Shown here piece by piece: positions 1-5,171 of a DNA stretch of 5,171 nt (positions are counted from its first letter, which is position 1; each line of letters begins with the position of its first letter). The notes beneath the pieces were generated by a model. That model was not told where the DNA came from. It was given only the letters and a program-made list of their open reading frames with translations, and made no database searches. Origin of the DNA: a bacterium. Lineage in GTDB: Bacteria; Margulisbacteria; Marinamargulisbacteria; SXXA01. Location of the stretch: assembly GCA_947502965.1 (NCBI GenBank), contig CANNCG010000054.1, positions 1 to 5,171 on the forward strand. The letters run 5' to 3'. Made by a program: the position numbers and the translations under genes.

Positions 1-147
1 GCAAAGGAGCTGATCATTAGATAGAACAGGCTATGGAAATATGGAAAACTTCAGAGCAAGTTTCCCACAGTTCCACAGCCACGACGACGACGAATTTTAT
101 ATCTCTTTTTTTTAGAACTTTGGTCCACCGTTAGGGGGCAAGCTCAG
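1..147 (+). repeat. Left copy of 147-bp inverted repeat, probable insertion-sequence end
   Basis: This stretch is the reverse complement of 5023-5169, matching at 145 of 147 positions; the only differences are at 100 and 101 (TA here, GT in the other copy read on the same sense). The similarity stops abruptly at 147. The inner edge, read outward, begins (C)TGAGCTTGCCCCC and continues with a GGTGGACC block. This resembles IS3-family termini, which start with TG and carry a run of C followed by a GGAC-type block (family knowledge, recalled, not searched). Positions 31-78 can fold into an imperfect stem-loop (ctatggaa with ttccacag, then aaactt with aagttt around a six-base loop), and 81-92 holds a short ACG/CGA triplet run. 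Short reading frames end at TAG 18-20 and TAG 22-24, so the tail of a transposase gene could lie just outside. No transposase is visible inside the window, so family assignment is tentative. Confidence 0.8.
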
Positions 148-151
148 ACCT

Positions 152-180
152 TTGCTCTAAAATTACATTGCCTCTATAAT
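152..180 (+). promoter_or_regulatory. Predicted sigma70-type promoter of tsaB
   Basis: TTGCTC at 152-157 (three of six matches to TTGACA) is followed after exactly 17 bases by a perfect TATAAT at 175-180. Transcription would begin around 186-188, only three to five bases before the ATG at 191. The -35 box starts four bases inside the edge of the left repeat, so the element sits immediately upstream and could influence this promoter. The prediction rests on box match and spacing only. Confidence 0.6.
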
Positions 181-190
181 ACCCAGCCTA

Positions 191-901
191 ATGGCATATC
201 TGGGTATACATACCGCAACATCACAAACATCGATCACGCTTCTCAAAGACGGGCAGTGTTTTACAGAAACCTTTATGAGGCGTTCTCTGGAGACAGACAA
301 TCTTGTGGTGACGATTGATGCCTTGTGTCAACGCGGGGGTATGGATTTTCGCCATGTATCTGGTATTGCGGTTACCACAGGGCCTGGGCATTATCTGGGT
401 ATTCGCGTTGGGGTGACCACTGTGGCCATGTTGAGAGAGGCCTTGCAGACCCCTGTCTTTGGGATTTCGACATTGGATGCGCTGTTGCCCACCTCCGCAG
501 AGGGGATCTATCTCGCGTTGCTGTCGGCGAGAAAAGGCAGTTGGCATGCCTGTTTGTTTCGGGTTGTATGGCAGCCGCCTGTAGGCGTGGCGATTTCGAA
601 ATCGGCTGCACTGTTGGGTCTGGGCTGGGGATACACGGCGCTGACAAAGCCCTTTCTAATCGCTGAAACGGCATTGGAGAAAACACTTGGGCGCTTTCAC
701 GCACCGGTGACCGTGTGCGGCGAAATTCCCCACGCGGGATTTGATAACGGGGGAGGTCTTTTGGAACACAAAAAAACAAGGGTGAAATATGTGCCCACGC
801 AGGTGGATACCTCGCGCTTGGCGCGCTTGGCCATGGCCCGTGTTGAGGCTGGGGATTCGGATGGTGTTTTGGTCCCATATTATGGCTATGAAGCGGTATA
901 A
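191..901 (+). CDS. tsaB: tRNA threonylcarbamoyladenosine biosynthesis protein TsaB
   Basis: TsaB (YeaZ) is the non-catalytic partner of TsaD. With TsaE it forms the complex that moves the threonylcarbamoyl group from threonylcarbamoyl-AMP to A37 of ANN-decoding tRNAs, in the cytoplasm. The 236-residue product has the usual family length. It starts with the expected first strand of the actin-like (ASKHA) fold (MAYLGIHTAT, where the family has ILAIDTAT). It carries the family hallmark at residues 64-74, GPGHYLGIRVG, equivalent to the usual GPGSFTGLRIG, followed by the typical helix leading into VFGISTLDAL. The C-terminus, VLVPYYGY, matches the family's closing P-x-Y motif. The HYL in place of SFT is a mild divergence. 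The ATG at 191 is preferred because it places the first strand correctly, but it has no Shine-Dalgarno sequence and lies only a few bases from the predicted transcription start, so the message may be effectively leaderless. The next gene begins 11 bases after the stop. Confidence 0.9.
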   Translation: MAYLGIHTATSQTSITLLKDGQCFTETFMRRSLETDNLVVTIDALCQRGGMDFRHVSGIAVTTGPGHYLGIRVGVTTVAMLREALQTPVFGISTLDALLPTSAEGIYLALLSARKGSWHACLFRVVWQPPVGVAISKSAALLGLGWGYTALTKPFLIAETALEKTLGRFHAPVTVCGEIPHAGFDNGGGLLEHKKTRVKYVPTQVDTSRLARLAMARVEAGDSDGVLVPYYGYEAV

Positions 902-905
902 GGAG
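900..905 (+). promoter_or_regulatory. Ribosome binding site overlapping tsaB stop; decides the start of the fusion gene
   Basis: AAGGAG at 900-905 shares its two leading A residues with the TAA stop of tsaB (899-901). It lies seven bases before GTG at 913, a normal spacing. The earlier in-frame GTG at 907 would leave only one base of spacing, so 913 is the better start. The overlap suggests the two genes are translationally coupled. Confidence 0.65.
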
Positions 906-912
906 TGTGGGG

Positions 913-3297
913 GTGATATGTCGTACTAAATTCTTGAGAACGCTGTTGGTTGTCCTGCTTTGCGGGCTGGCCTGTTATCCGGCTTATGCAGAAAACTTGC
1001 TCGAAGATGCCCTCAGAAATGGCGCTGGTATCCGTGCCTTGGGCATGGGGGGGGCCTATACTGCGATTGCAGAAGGTGGCGCGGCGGTTTTCTACAACCC
1101 TGCTGGTCTGATTTATTCGGGGGGAGAATTTAATAGCGAGAATTTTGATTATCAGGGGTCTCGATATACGGAATTTAATGCGACCTATGGCTACTTGAGT
1201 CCCTTCGGATTGGCCACTCTGAAAAAAGAAACCGCGACATCCAAAGTAGACATGACGACCATCGGCTATGGCCGCCGTGGGGCCAAAGGGGTGCACTGGG
1301 GGATCGCCTACAAGTCTATTCATCATCAAAGCCCTCTGGATGACAAAGTGGGGTGGAGTGCTGATTTGGGAGTGTTGATCAATTTGACACCCTTTATGAA
1401 TCTGGGGTTTGTGGCCAAAGATGTGATGAAGGCCCATGTGCCAGTGGCGTCTACCGTTGCCGGTGGGCTTGCCTTTTTTACCCCAGACAGAGATTTTATC
1501 TGGAGTCTGGATGTTTTCCAAAAGAGCAGCACCTTGCAAGATGAATATGTGCTCAAAACGGGTTTTGAATATGCCCTTTCAGATGGGTTGATTCTGCGAA
1601 CTGGTTTTGGACAAGAAACATGGGGTTGGGGTGCCACCTTGCAATTGCCTTTTGTAGAGGTGCAATATGGTTCTCAGTCAGACAGGGCCAGTGGTGGGCG
1701 TATGCATATGCTGGGCTTTCGTCTTGGGCGTGGTGCGAGCTTGCCACAGGAAAACACTGGCGGGCGTTACAGTTTGTTTAAGCCCAAGGCTTTTGCTCAG
1801 TTTACGGTAGGGTCCTCTTTGATCGGCGGAAAGTCGGAATACAGTCTCTTTAATGGGCAAAAATTGGGCAACAATGATTTGTTGTACCTGATTCACAATG
1901 CGGTGGCGGATCCGGCTTGTCGTGGCTTTATGATTCGCATTCAGCCGATGCAGTCTGGTCTGGCCAGTATTGGATTGGTACAAGAATTACGCGAAGAGCT
2001 ACTCAAAGCTAAAAAAAAAGGCAAGGTGGTGATGGTCTATCTCGATGGCTATGCCAGTTTGCCGGAGTATTATCTGGCCTCTGTGGCGGACCATATTATG
2101 ATGCCGAGTTTGGGGTCTTTATCCCATTTGAGTGTCAGTTTGGAAGTTCTCAAAACAAAAACATTTATGGAAAATTTTGGGCTCACGGTGACCACTGTTG
2201 CCAGTGGTCGGTATAAAGCCGCACTGAGTAGCGATACGGATGCATTGGATGCAGACAGCCGTTTGGTTTATGAGGATGTGGTACAGGATTTATTCCAGAA
2301 GGTTCTGGCGGACATTCAGGAAAGCCGAAAGCTCAAATGGGAAGATGTGTCCCATGCCTTTACCGGGGAGATGATTTCGGCTTCCCAAGCGAAGGACTAC
2401 GAATTGATAGACAGTTTGGGGTATTGGGAAGATATCGAAACCTATGCAGAAAAAAAATACAAAGACATCGGGACAAGCTCGATAGTGTCCTTTACCGATC
2501 CTATTGGACCTGATCCTTTGATTCCCGATTTAAACCATATTGCGGTCTTGGAAATCGATGGGCCGATTGTCTCTGGGAGCTTGGGTCGAAATATTTTATT
2601 TGGCGGTCGTTCCACCGGCTCTGATGATATTCATGCCGTGGTAGATACTATTTTGGATGATGTCTTTATTCGTGGGGTGGTCGTGCGGATCAACAGTCCT
2701 GATGGCAGCCTTTTGGGTTCAGACCATATTCACCGTGCCATTACCCGTTTGAAAGAAAAAGGCCGGAAAGTCTATGTCTCTATGAGGAACGTTGCGGCCT
2801 CTGGCGGGTATTATGTGGCATTGCCTGCGGAAAAAATTTATGCGGATGCTGGCACATTGACAGGCCGTATTGGGGTGGTATCCAGTTTCACTGACTTTCA
2901 TGGCCTGCAAGAGATCCTGGGTATCAATCGCGAGGTAATTAAAAGCGGTCGTTTTGGGGATATGGGGTCTGAGAACAAGAACGTTACAGCAGAAGAATTG
3001 GCGATGTTTGCCGCCTCTCAAAAGCAGGGTTACGAAGCCTTTAAACAAAAAATCATAGAAGGCCGAAAGCTCACTCCAGAAGAAGTCGTCAGTGTGTCGC
3101 AGGGACAGATCATGACGGGGAAACAGGCGATGAAACACAAGGTTGTGGATGCTTTGGGGAATTTTTATACAGCCGTTGATGATTTGGCAAAAGAGATCAA
3201 GGTCACCGCGCCAGAGCTGGTATACTTTCGGAACGCAGAGGTGATGGGCGTTCCCTTTTTAGGGGACCTCATGGCCCAAGTGCAATTGGCCCTATGA
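913..3297 (+). CDS. PorV/FadL-like outer-membrane barrel fused to signal peptide peptidase SppA (protease IV)
   Basis: Product of 794 residues counted from GTG 913 (796 from GTG 907). Residues 1-26 form a Sec signal peptide: basic start, hydrophobic core LLVVLLCGLA, and an AYA cleavage site before E27. Residues 40-66 carry the hallmark of UPF0164/PorV/FadL-type barrels (LGMGGAYTAIAEGG then FYNPAGL). Alternating glycine- and aromatic-rich strands follow to about 272. From about 285 to the end it aligns by eye with E. coli SppA, a double-domain membrane serine/lysine peptidase that degrades cleaved signal peptides. The N-terminal SppA domain holds YYLASVADHI and SGRYKAAL with the predicted general base K435. 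The C-terminal domain (from about 541) holds AASGGYY with the nucleophile S630. The K-to-S distance is 195, close to the 200 of E. coli (K209/S409). E. coli SppA has an N-terminal inner-membrane anchor; here a secreted barrel takes that place, so the peptidase would sit at the outer membrane, probably on the periplasmic face (inference). One oddity is NSPDGS (D597) where NSPGGS is usual. The two modules share one uninterrupted frame. The SppA call is firm; the barrel call is moderately firm. Confidence 0.87.
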   Translation: MICRTKFLRTLLVVLLCGLACYPAYAENLLEDALRNGAGIRALGMGGAYTAIAEGGAAVFYNPAGLIYSGGEFNSENFDYQGSRYTEFNATYGYLSPFGLATLKKETATSKVDMTTIGYGRRGAKGVHWGIAYKSIHHQSPLDDKVGWSADLGVLINLTPFMNLGFVAKDVMKAHVPVASTVAGGLAFFTPDRDFIWSLDVFQKSSTLQDEYVLKTGFEYALSDGLILRTGFGQETWGWGATLQLPFVEVQYGSQSDRASGGRMHMLGFRLGRGASLPQENTGGRYSLFKPKAFAQFTVGSSLIGGKSEYSLFNGQKLGNNDLLYLIHNAVADPACRGFMIRIQPMQSGLASIGLVQELREELLKAKKKGKVVMVYLDGYASLPEYYLASVADHIMMPSLGSLSHLSVSLEVLKTKTFMENFGLTVTTVASGRYKAALSSDTDALDADSRLVYEDVVQDLFQKVLADIQESRKLKWEDVSHAFTGEMISASQAKDYELIDSLGYWEDIETYAEKKYKDIGTSSIVSFTDPIGPDPLIPDLNHIAVLEIDGPIVSGSLGRNILFGGRSTGSDDIHAVVDTILDDVFIRGVVVRINSPDGSLLGSDHIHRAITRLKEKGRKVYVSMRNVAASGGYYVALPAEKIYADAGTLTGRIGVVSSFTDFHGLQEILGINREVIKSGRFGDMGSENKNVTAEELAMFAASQKQGYEAFKQKIIEGRKLTPEEVVSVSQGQIMTGKQAMKHKVVDALGNFYTAVDDLAKEIKVTAPELVYFRNAEVMGVPFLGDLMAQVQLAL

Positions 3298-3377
3298 TGT
3301 GCTTTAACACGGGGATCAAAAGGGTGAGAGAGCGCGCGGTGCACAGATTGCAATTTTCTGGTTTTGACATGGGGAGC

Positions 3378-3411
3378 ACGAGGGCAAGCCGCGTATCGGC
3401 GCAGCCCTCGT
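3378..3411. repeat. Hairpin-forming inverted repeat in the spacer
   Basis: The arms ACGAGGGC (3378-3385) and GCCCTCGT (3404-3411) are perfect reverse complements around an 18-base interior, which holds a second small pair, GCCG (3388-3391) with CGGC (3397-3400). The following bases (TTATATTCCTT) are not a clean T-tract, so this is a poor intrinsic terminator for the upstream gene. With the adjacent hairpin it looks more like a REP-type intergenic palindrome. The function is unknown. Confidence 0.5.
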
Positions 3412-3417
3412 TATATT

Positions 3418-3443
3418 CCTTCCCCTCCCTGGGGAGGGGAAGG
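3418..3443. repeat. GC-rich perfect hairpin just upstream of the aminotransferase
   Basis: The 11-base arms CCTTCCCCTCC (3418-3428) and GGAGGGGAAGG (3433-3443) pair perfectly around a four-base loop (CTGG). The structure starts seven bases after the previous hairpin and ends 13 bases before the ATG at 3457. Palindromes of this CCCTCCCC/GGGGAGGG kind occur as dispersed intergenic repeats in various bacterial genomes (general knowledge). The alternative is a leader structure affecting translation of the next gene, since its 3' arm contains GGAGG. There is no T-tract, so it is not a classic terminator. Confidence 0.6.
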
Positions 3444-3450
3444 GGTGGGG
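3442..3450 (+). promoter_or_regulatory. Purine-rich putative ribosome binding site of the aminotransferase
   Basis: GGGGTGGGG lies six bases before ATG 3457. It is a weak, G-rich Shine-Dalgarno-like stretch whose first two bases also belong to the 3' arm of the hairpin at 3418-3443. It supports starting the gene at 3457 rather than at the upstream in-frame TTG at 3364. Confidence 0.4.
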
Positions 3451-3456
3451 AATAAA

Positions 3457-4761
3457 ATGCACACATTATTTCCGTGGGTAGCCCAAGCCAGCCACGTCCC
3501 CCTCACCTTTGTGTCTGGTGCTGGCAGCTGGCTCACGGCGGAAGAGGGGAAGACCTATCTGGATTTCTCATCTCAATTGATGGTGACCAATCTCGGGCAC
3601 CAACACCCGCATGTTCTGGCAGGTATTGCGGCCCAATTACAGACCTTGAGTTTTGTACAGCCAGCCCATCTCACGCCTATTCGCGAAAAATTGGGTGAAA
3701 GGCTCTCGCGTATCGCCTCTGGGGTAGGGGATGGACAAGGCGATTTGGGGAAAGTGTTTTTCACCACAGGTGGGGCAGAGGCCATCGAAAATGCCATCAA
3801 AATGGCCCGTATGGTCACGGGTCGGCAGAAGATTTTGACCCGATATCGGGCCTACCATGGGGCCACGACCGGCGCGCTCACGTTGTCAGGGGATGCCCGG
3901 CGTCATGCCATTGCAGGTTCGGAAATGCCGGGGGTGATTCGGGTGGAAGATCCCTATTGTTATCGGTGTCCTTGGGGTCAAACTTTTCCGACATGTGACC
4001 GTCTCTGTATCTCTCATATCGAACGTATTATCGACTTTGAAGGCCCCACGTCTATTGCCGCGATTGTCATGGAAGGCGCTTCGGGAAGTTCAGGATGCAT
4101 TCCTTATCCCCCAGACTATTGGCCAGCCTTGCGGCGTTTGGCGGATGCCAATGGGATTGTGTTAATTTCGGATGAGGTGATGAGTGGTTTTTGTCGAACG
4201 GGATCTTGGTTTGCCGTTCACCAAACAGGGGTGCAGCCAGACATGATCGTCATGGCCAAAGGCCTCACATGTGGCACGGTGCCCATGGGGGCTGTGTGGG
4301 TGTCTGAGCAGACCGCCACTTTTTTTGAGGATAAACCGCTGCAAGCGGGACTGACCTATGGGGCCCATCCTTTGGGCTGTGCTGCGGCGATGGCATGTCT
4401 GGAGACCTATGTTGTCGAAGCGATTAATGCCCGTGTACAACGCTTGGGCCCATTGCTGCGTCAGGCCTTGCATGCGGGTCTAGGGGGGCATCCTGCGGTG
4501 GGGGATATTCGGGGAAAAGGGTTTTTGCTCTGCATCGAATTGGTCAAACCCGGCACCCAAGAACCCTTGTTTTCACGCCAGATGACAGCCGATGAACGGG
4601 CCTTGCAGCAACGCTTGGCGGCGGCCTTTTTGGCAGCGGGGCTGATTGTTTTTATGCGCTTGCATTATGTCTTTGTTGCACCGCCTTTGGTGATTTCTGA
4701 AGCGGATATGGCCCATGGGGTGTCGCGGTTGGTGCGGGGAATCTGTGAGGGGCTGGGTTAG
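3457..4761 (+). CDS. Class III (fold type I) PLP-dependent aminotransferase
   Basis: A 434-residue product, a normal length for class III aminotransferases, which swap an amino group between an omega- or alpha-amino donor and a keto acid using pyridoxal phosphate in the cytoplasm. Visible family landmarks are: the N-terminal GSWLTAEEGKTYLDF strand; TTGGAEA (103-109), the phosphate-binding loop; YHGAT (133-137), with the aromatic residue stacking on the cofactor; E206 in VMEGASG; D239 in LISDEVMSG, which contacts the pyridine nitrogen; and K268 in MAKGLT, the Schiff-base lysine. The CYRCPWGQTFPTC region (168-184) and the GCIPYPPDYWPALR segment recall the subgroup annotated as aspartate aminotransferase family or taurine-pyruvate aminotransferase-like. 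The substrate cannot be read from the sequence, so no symbol is given. ATG 3457 is preferred because the in-frame extension to TTG 3364 translates the palindromic spacer into a low-complexity, non-homologous tail. It follows the fusion gene after a 159-bp spacer and may be a separate transcript. Its stop is nine bases from the convergent PAP2 remnant. Confidence 0.88.
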   Translation: MHTLFPWVAQASHVPLTFVSGAGSWLTAEEGKTYLDFSSQLMVTNLGHQHPHVLAGIAAQLQTLSFVQPAHLTPIREKLGERLSRIASGVGDGQGDLGKVFFTTGGAEAIENAIKMARMVTGRQKILTRYRAYHGATTGALTLSGDARRHAIAGSEMPGVIRVEDPYCYRCPWGQTFPTCDRLCISHIERIIDFEGPTSIAAIVMEGASGSSGCIPYPPDYWPALRRLADANGIVLISDEVMSGFCRTGSWFAVHQTGVQPDMIVMAKGLTCGTVPMGAVWVSEQTATFFEDKPLQAGLTYGAHPLGCAAAMACLETYVVEAINARVQRLGPLLRQALHAGLGGHPAVGDIRGKGFLLCIELVKPGTQEPLFSRQMTADERALQQRLAAAFLAAGLIVFMRLHYVFVAPPLVISEADMAHGVSRLVRGICEGLG

Positions 4762-4770
4762 CGTTTAGAT

Positions 4771-5022
4771 TTAAAGTCGCGTCTCCAGTGCCAACCCAAT
4801 GGTGGTTGCGTTCACAATCGGGATTAAATACATTTGCGTTCGTTGATCGTCGACATATCTGACATATTTTGCGGTGTAATAGCCCAAGGCCGCACCTAAA
4901 AAAATATCCGATACCCAATGGTCAGAATTGGTCACCAATAACAGGCTGCCGATGCTCGCAGCGCCGTAACATAACCAGGGAATGACGGGATCGTTCTCAT
5001 AAGCCAATGCGAATCCTGACCA
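4771..5022 (-). pseudogene. 3' fragment of PAP2-family phosphatase, truncated by the right repeat
   Basis: On the minus strand the frame from 5022 to the stop at 4771-4773 encodes about 83 residues (WSGFALAYEND at its start) resembling the C-terminal part of PAP2 (type 2 phosphatidic acid phosphatase) membrane enzymes. The best landmark is DHWVSDIFLGAALGYY, matching the third PAP2 motif H-x3-D (H codon 4918-4920, D codon 4906-4908) plus the following membrane helix. The SR normally seven and six residues before that His is LL here. The first two motifs (K-x6-RP and PSGH) are absent because the frame enters the inverted repeat at 5023. There it stays open to TAG at 5146-5148 but gives a low-complexity Arg-rich sequence unlike PAP2. 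A 78-codon ORF could start at TTG 5005-5007 but would lack most of the active site. The closing MYLIPIVNATTIGLALETRL looks like a beta-strand tail found after some PAP2 domains. It is most likely an inactive gene remnant. Confidence 0.65.
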
Positions 5023-5169
5023 CTGAGCTTGCCCCCTAACGGTGGACCAAAGTTCTAAAAAAAAGAGAACTAAAATTCGTCGTCGTCGTGGCTGTGGAAC
5101 TGTGGGAAACTTGCTCTGAAGTTTTCCATATTTCCATAGCCTGTTCTATCTAATGATCAGCTCCTTTGC
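5023..5169 (-). repeat. Right copy of 147-bp inverted repeat, probable insertion-sequence end
   Basis: This is the mirror copy of 1-147, paired position by position (i with 5170-i) with no gaps, including the eight-base A/T run. It differs only at the bases opposite 100 and 101. The inner terminus, CTGAGCTTGCCCCC at 5023-5036, is the IS-like end, and it abuts the truncated PAP2 frame. Two further bases (5170-5171) extend past the part shared with the left copy. The inverse orientation means both elements present the same end to the genes between them. Confidence 0.8.
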
Positions 5170-5171
5170 AA

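Noticed and set aside
81..92. ACG/CGA triplet run as a CRISPR-like or microsatellite array
   Set aside because: Only four units, no spacers, and identical in both repeat copies; it is simply part of the IS end.
33..134. A 33-codon ATG-to-TAG frame inside the left repeat, also open in the right copy
   Set aside because: No convincing ribosome binding site, a low-complexity Ser/Thr-rich product, and overlap with the predicted stem-loop; probably non-coding end sequence of the element.
907..912. GTG 907 as the start of the barrel-SppA gene
   Set aside because: It is only one base from the AAGGAG ribosome binding site; GTG 913 has normal spacing. The difference is two residues in the signal peptide.
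961..978. Possible lipobox (GLAC) in the fusion protein signal peptide
   Set aside because: The residue three before the Cys is Gly rather than Leu, and a good signal peptidase I site (AYA before Glu) follows five residues later, so a lipoprotein is less likely.
2719..3138. Long open frame on the minus strand inside the SppA region (and similar frames elsewhere opposite tsaB and the aminotransferase)
   Set aside because: The plus-strand frames carry clear family motifs throughout; the opposing frames have no recognisable domains and are shadows of coding sequence.
3364..3417. TTGACA at 3364-3369 and TATATT at 3412-3417 as a promoter for the aminotransferase
   Set aside because: The boxes are 42 bases apart, no -10-like hexamer sits 16-18 bases after TTGACA, and no -35-like hexamer precedes TATATT at the right distance.
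3364..3456. In-frame upstream extension of the aminotransferase to TTG 3364
   Set aside because: The extra 31 codons translate the two spacer palindromes into a Gly/Pro/Arg-rich sequence with no family resemblance; ATG 3457 fits the family length and has a purine-rich stretch in front.
4762..4770. Bidirectional terminator between the convergent aminotransferase and PAP2 stops
   Set aside because: The gap is only nine bases and I saw no GC-rich hairpin with T-tract in or around it.

Overview
The window appears to come from a Gram-negative (diderm) bacterium of moderate GC content. The support for this is one large protein with a Sec signal peptide, an N-terminal region resembling outer-membrane beta-barrels, and a protease IV (SppA) region. 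The phylum cannot be fixed from sequence reading alone. There is no rRNA, tRNA, CRISPR array or complete transposase.

Layout. Positions 1-147 and 5023-5169 are inverted copies of the same 147-bp sequence, differing at only two adjacent bases. The inner edge of each copy looks like the terminus of an IS3-type insertion sequence, and the rest of each element would lie outside the window. Between them are: a sigma70-like promoter (152-180) right beside the left repeat; tsaB (191-901, + strand); a barrel-SppA fusion gene (913-3297, +) whose ribosome binding site overlaps the tsaB stop; a 159-bp spacer with two GC-rich hairpins; a class III PLP-dependent aminotransferase (3457-4761, +); and, convergent with it, the 3' part of a PAP2-type phosphatase gene (4771-5022, -), cut off exactly where the right repeat begins.

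How the genes relate. tsaB serves the essential tRNA t6A pathway. The fusion gene would be translated from the same message and would put a serine/lysine peptidase on an apparent outer-membrane anchor. The aminotransferase is probably metabolic, with unknown substrate, and may be a separate unit. The PAP2 remnant is most likely a gene broken by the insertion sequence. I favour an ordinary chromosomal segment bounded by two IS copies over a real transposon carrying this cargo, because tsaB is a housekeeping gene and contig ends commonly fall in repeated IS sequence. The most interesting item is the predicted PorV/FadL-like barrel fused to a full double-domain SppA with both catalytic residues in place.
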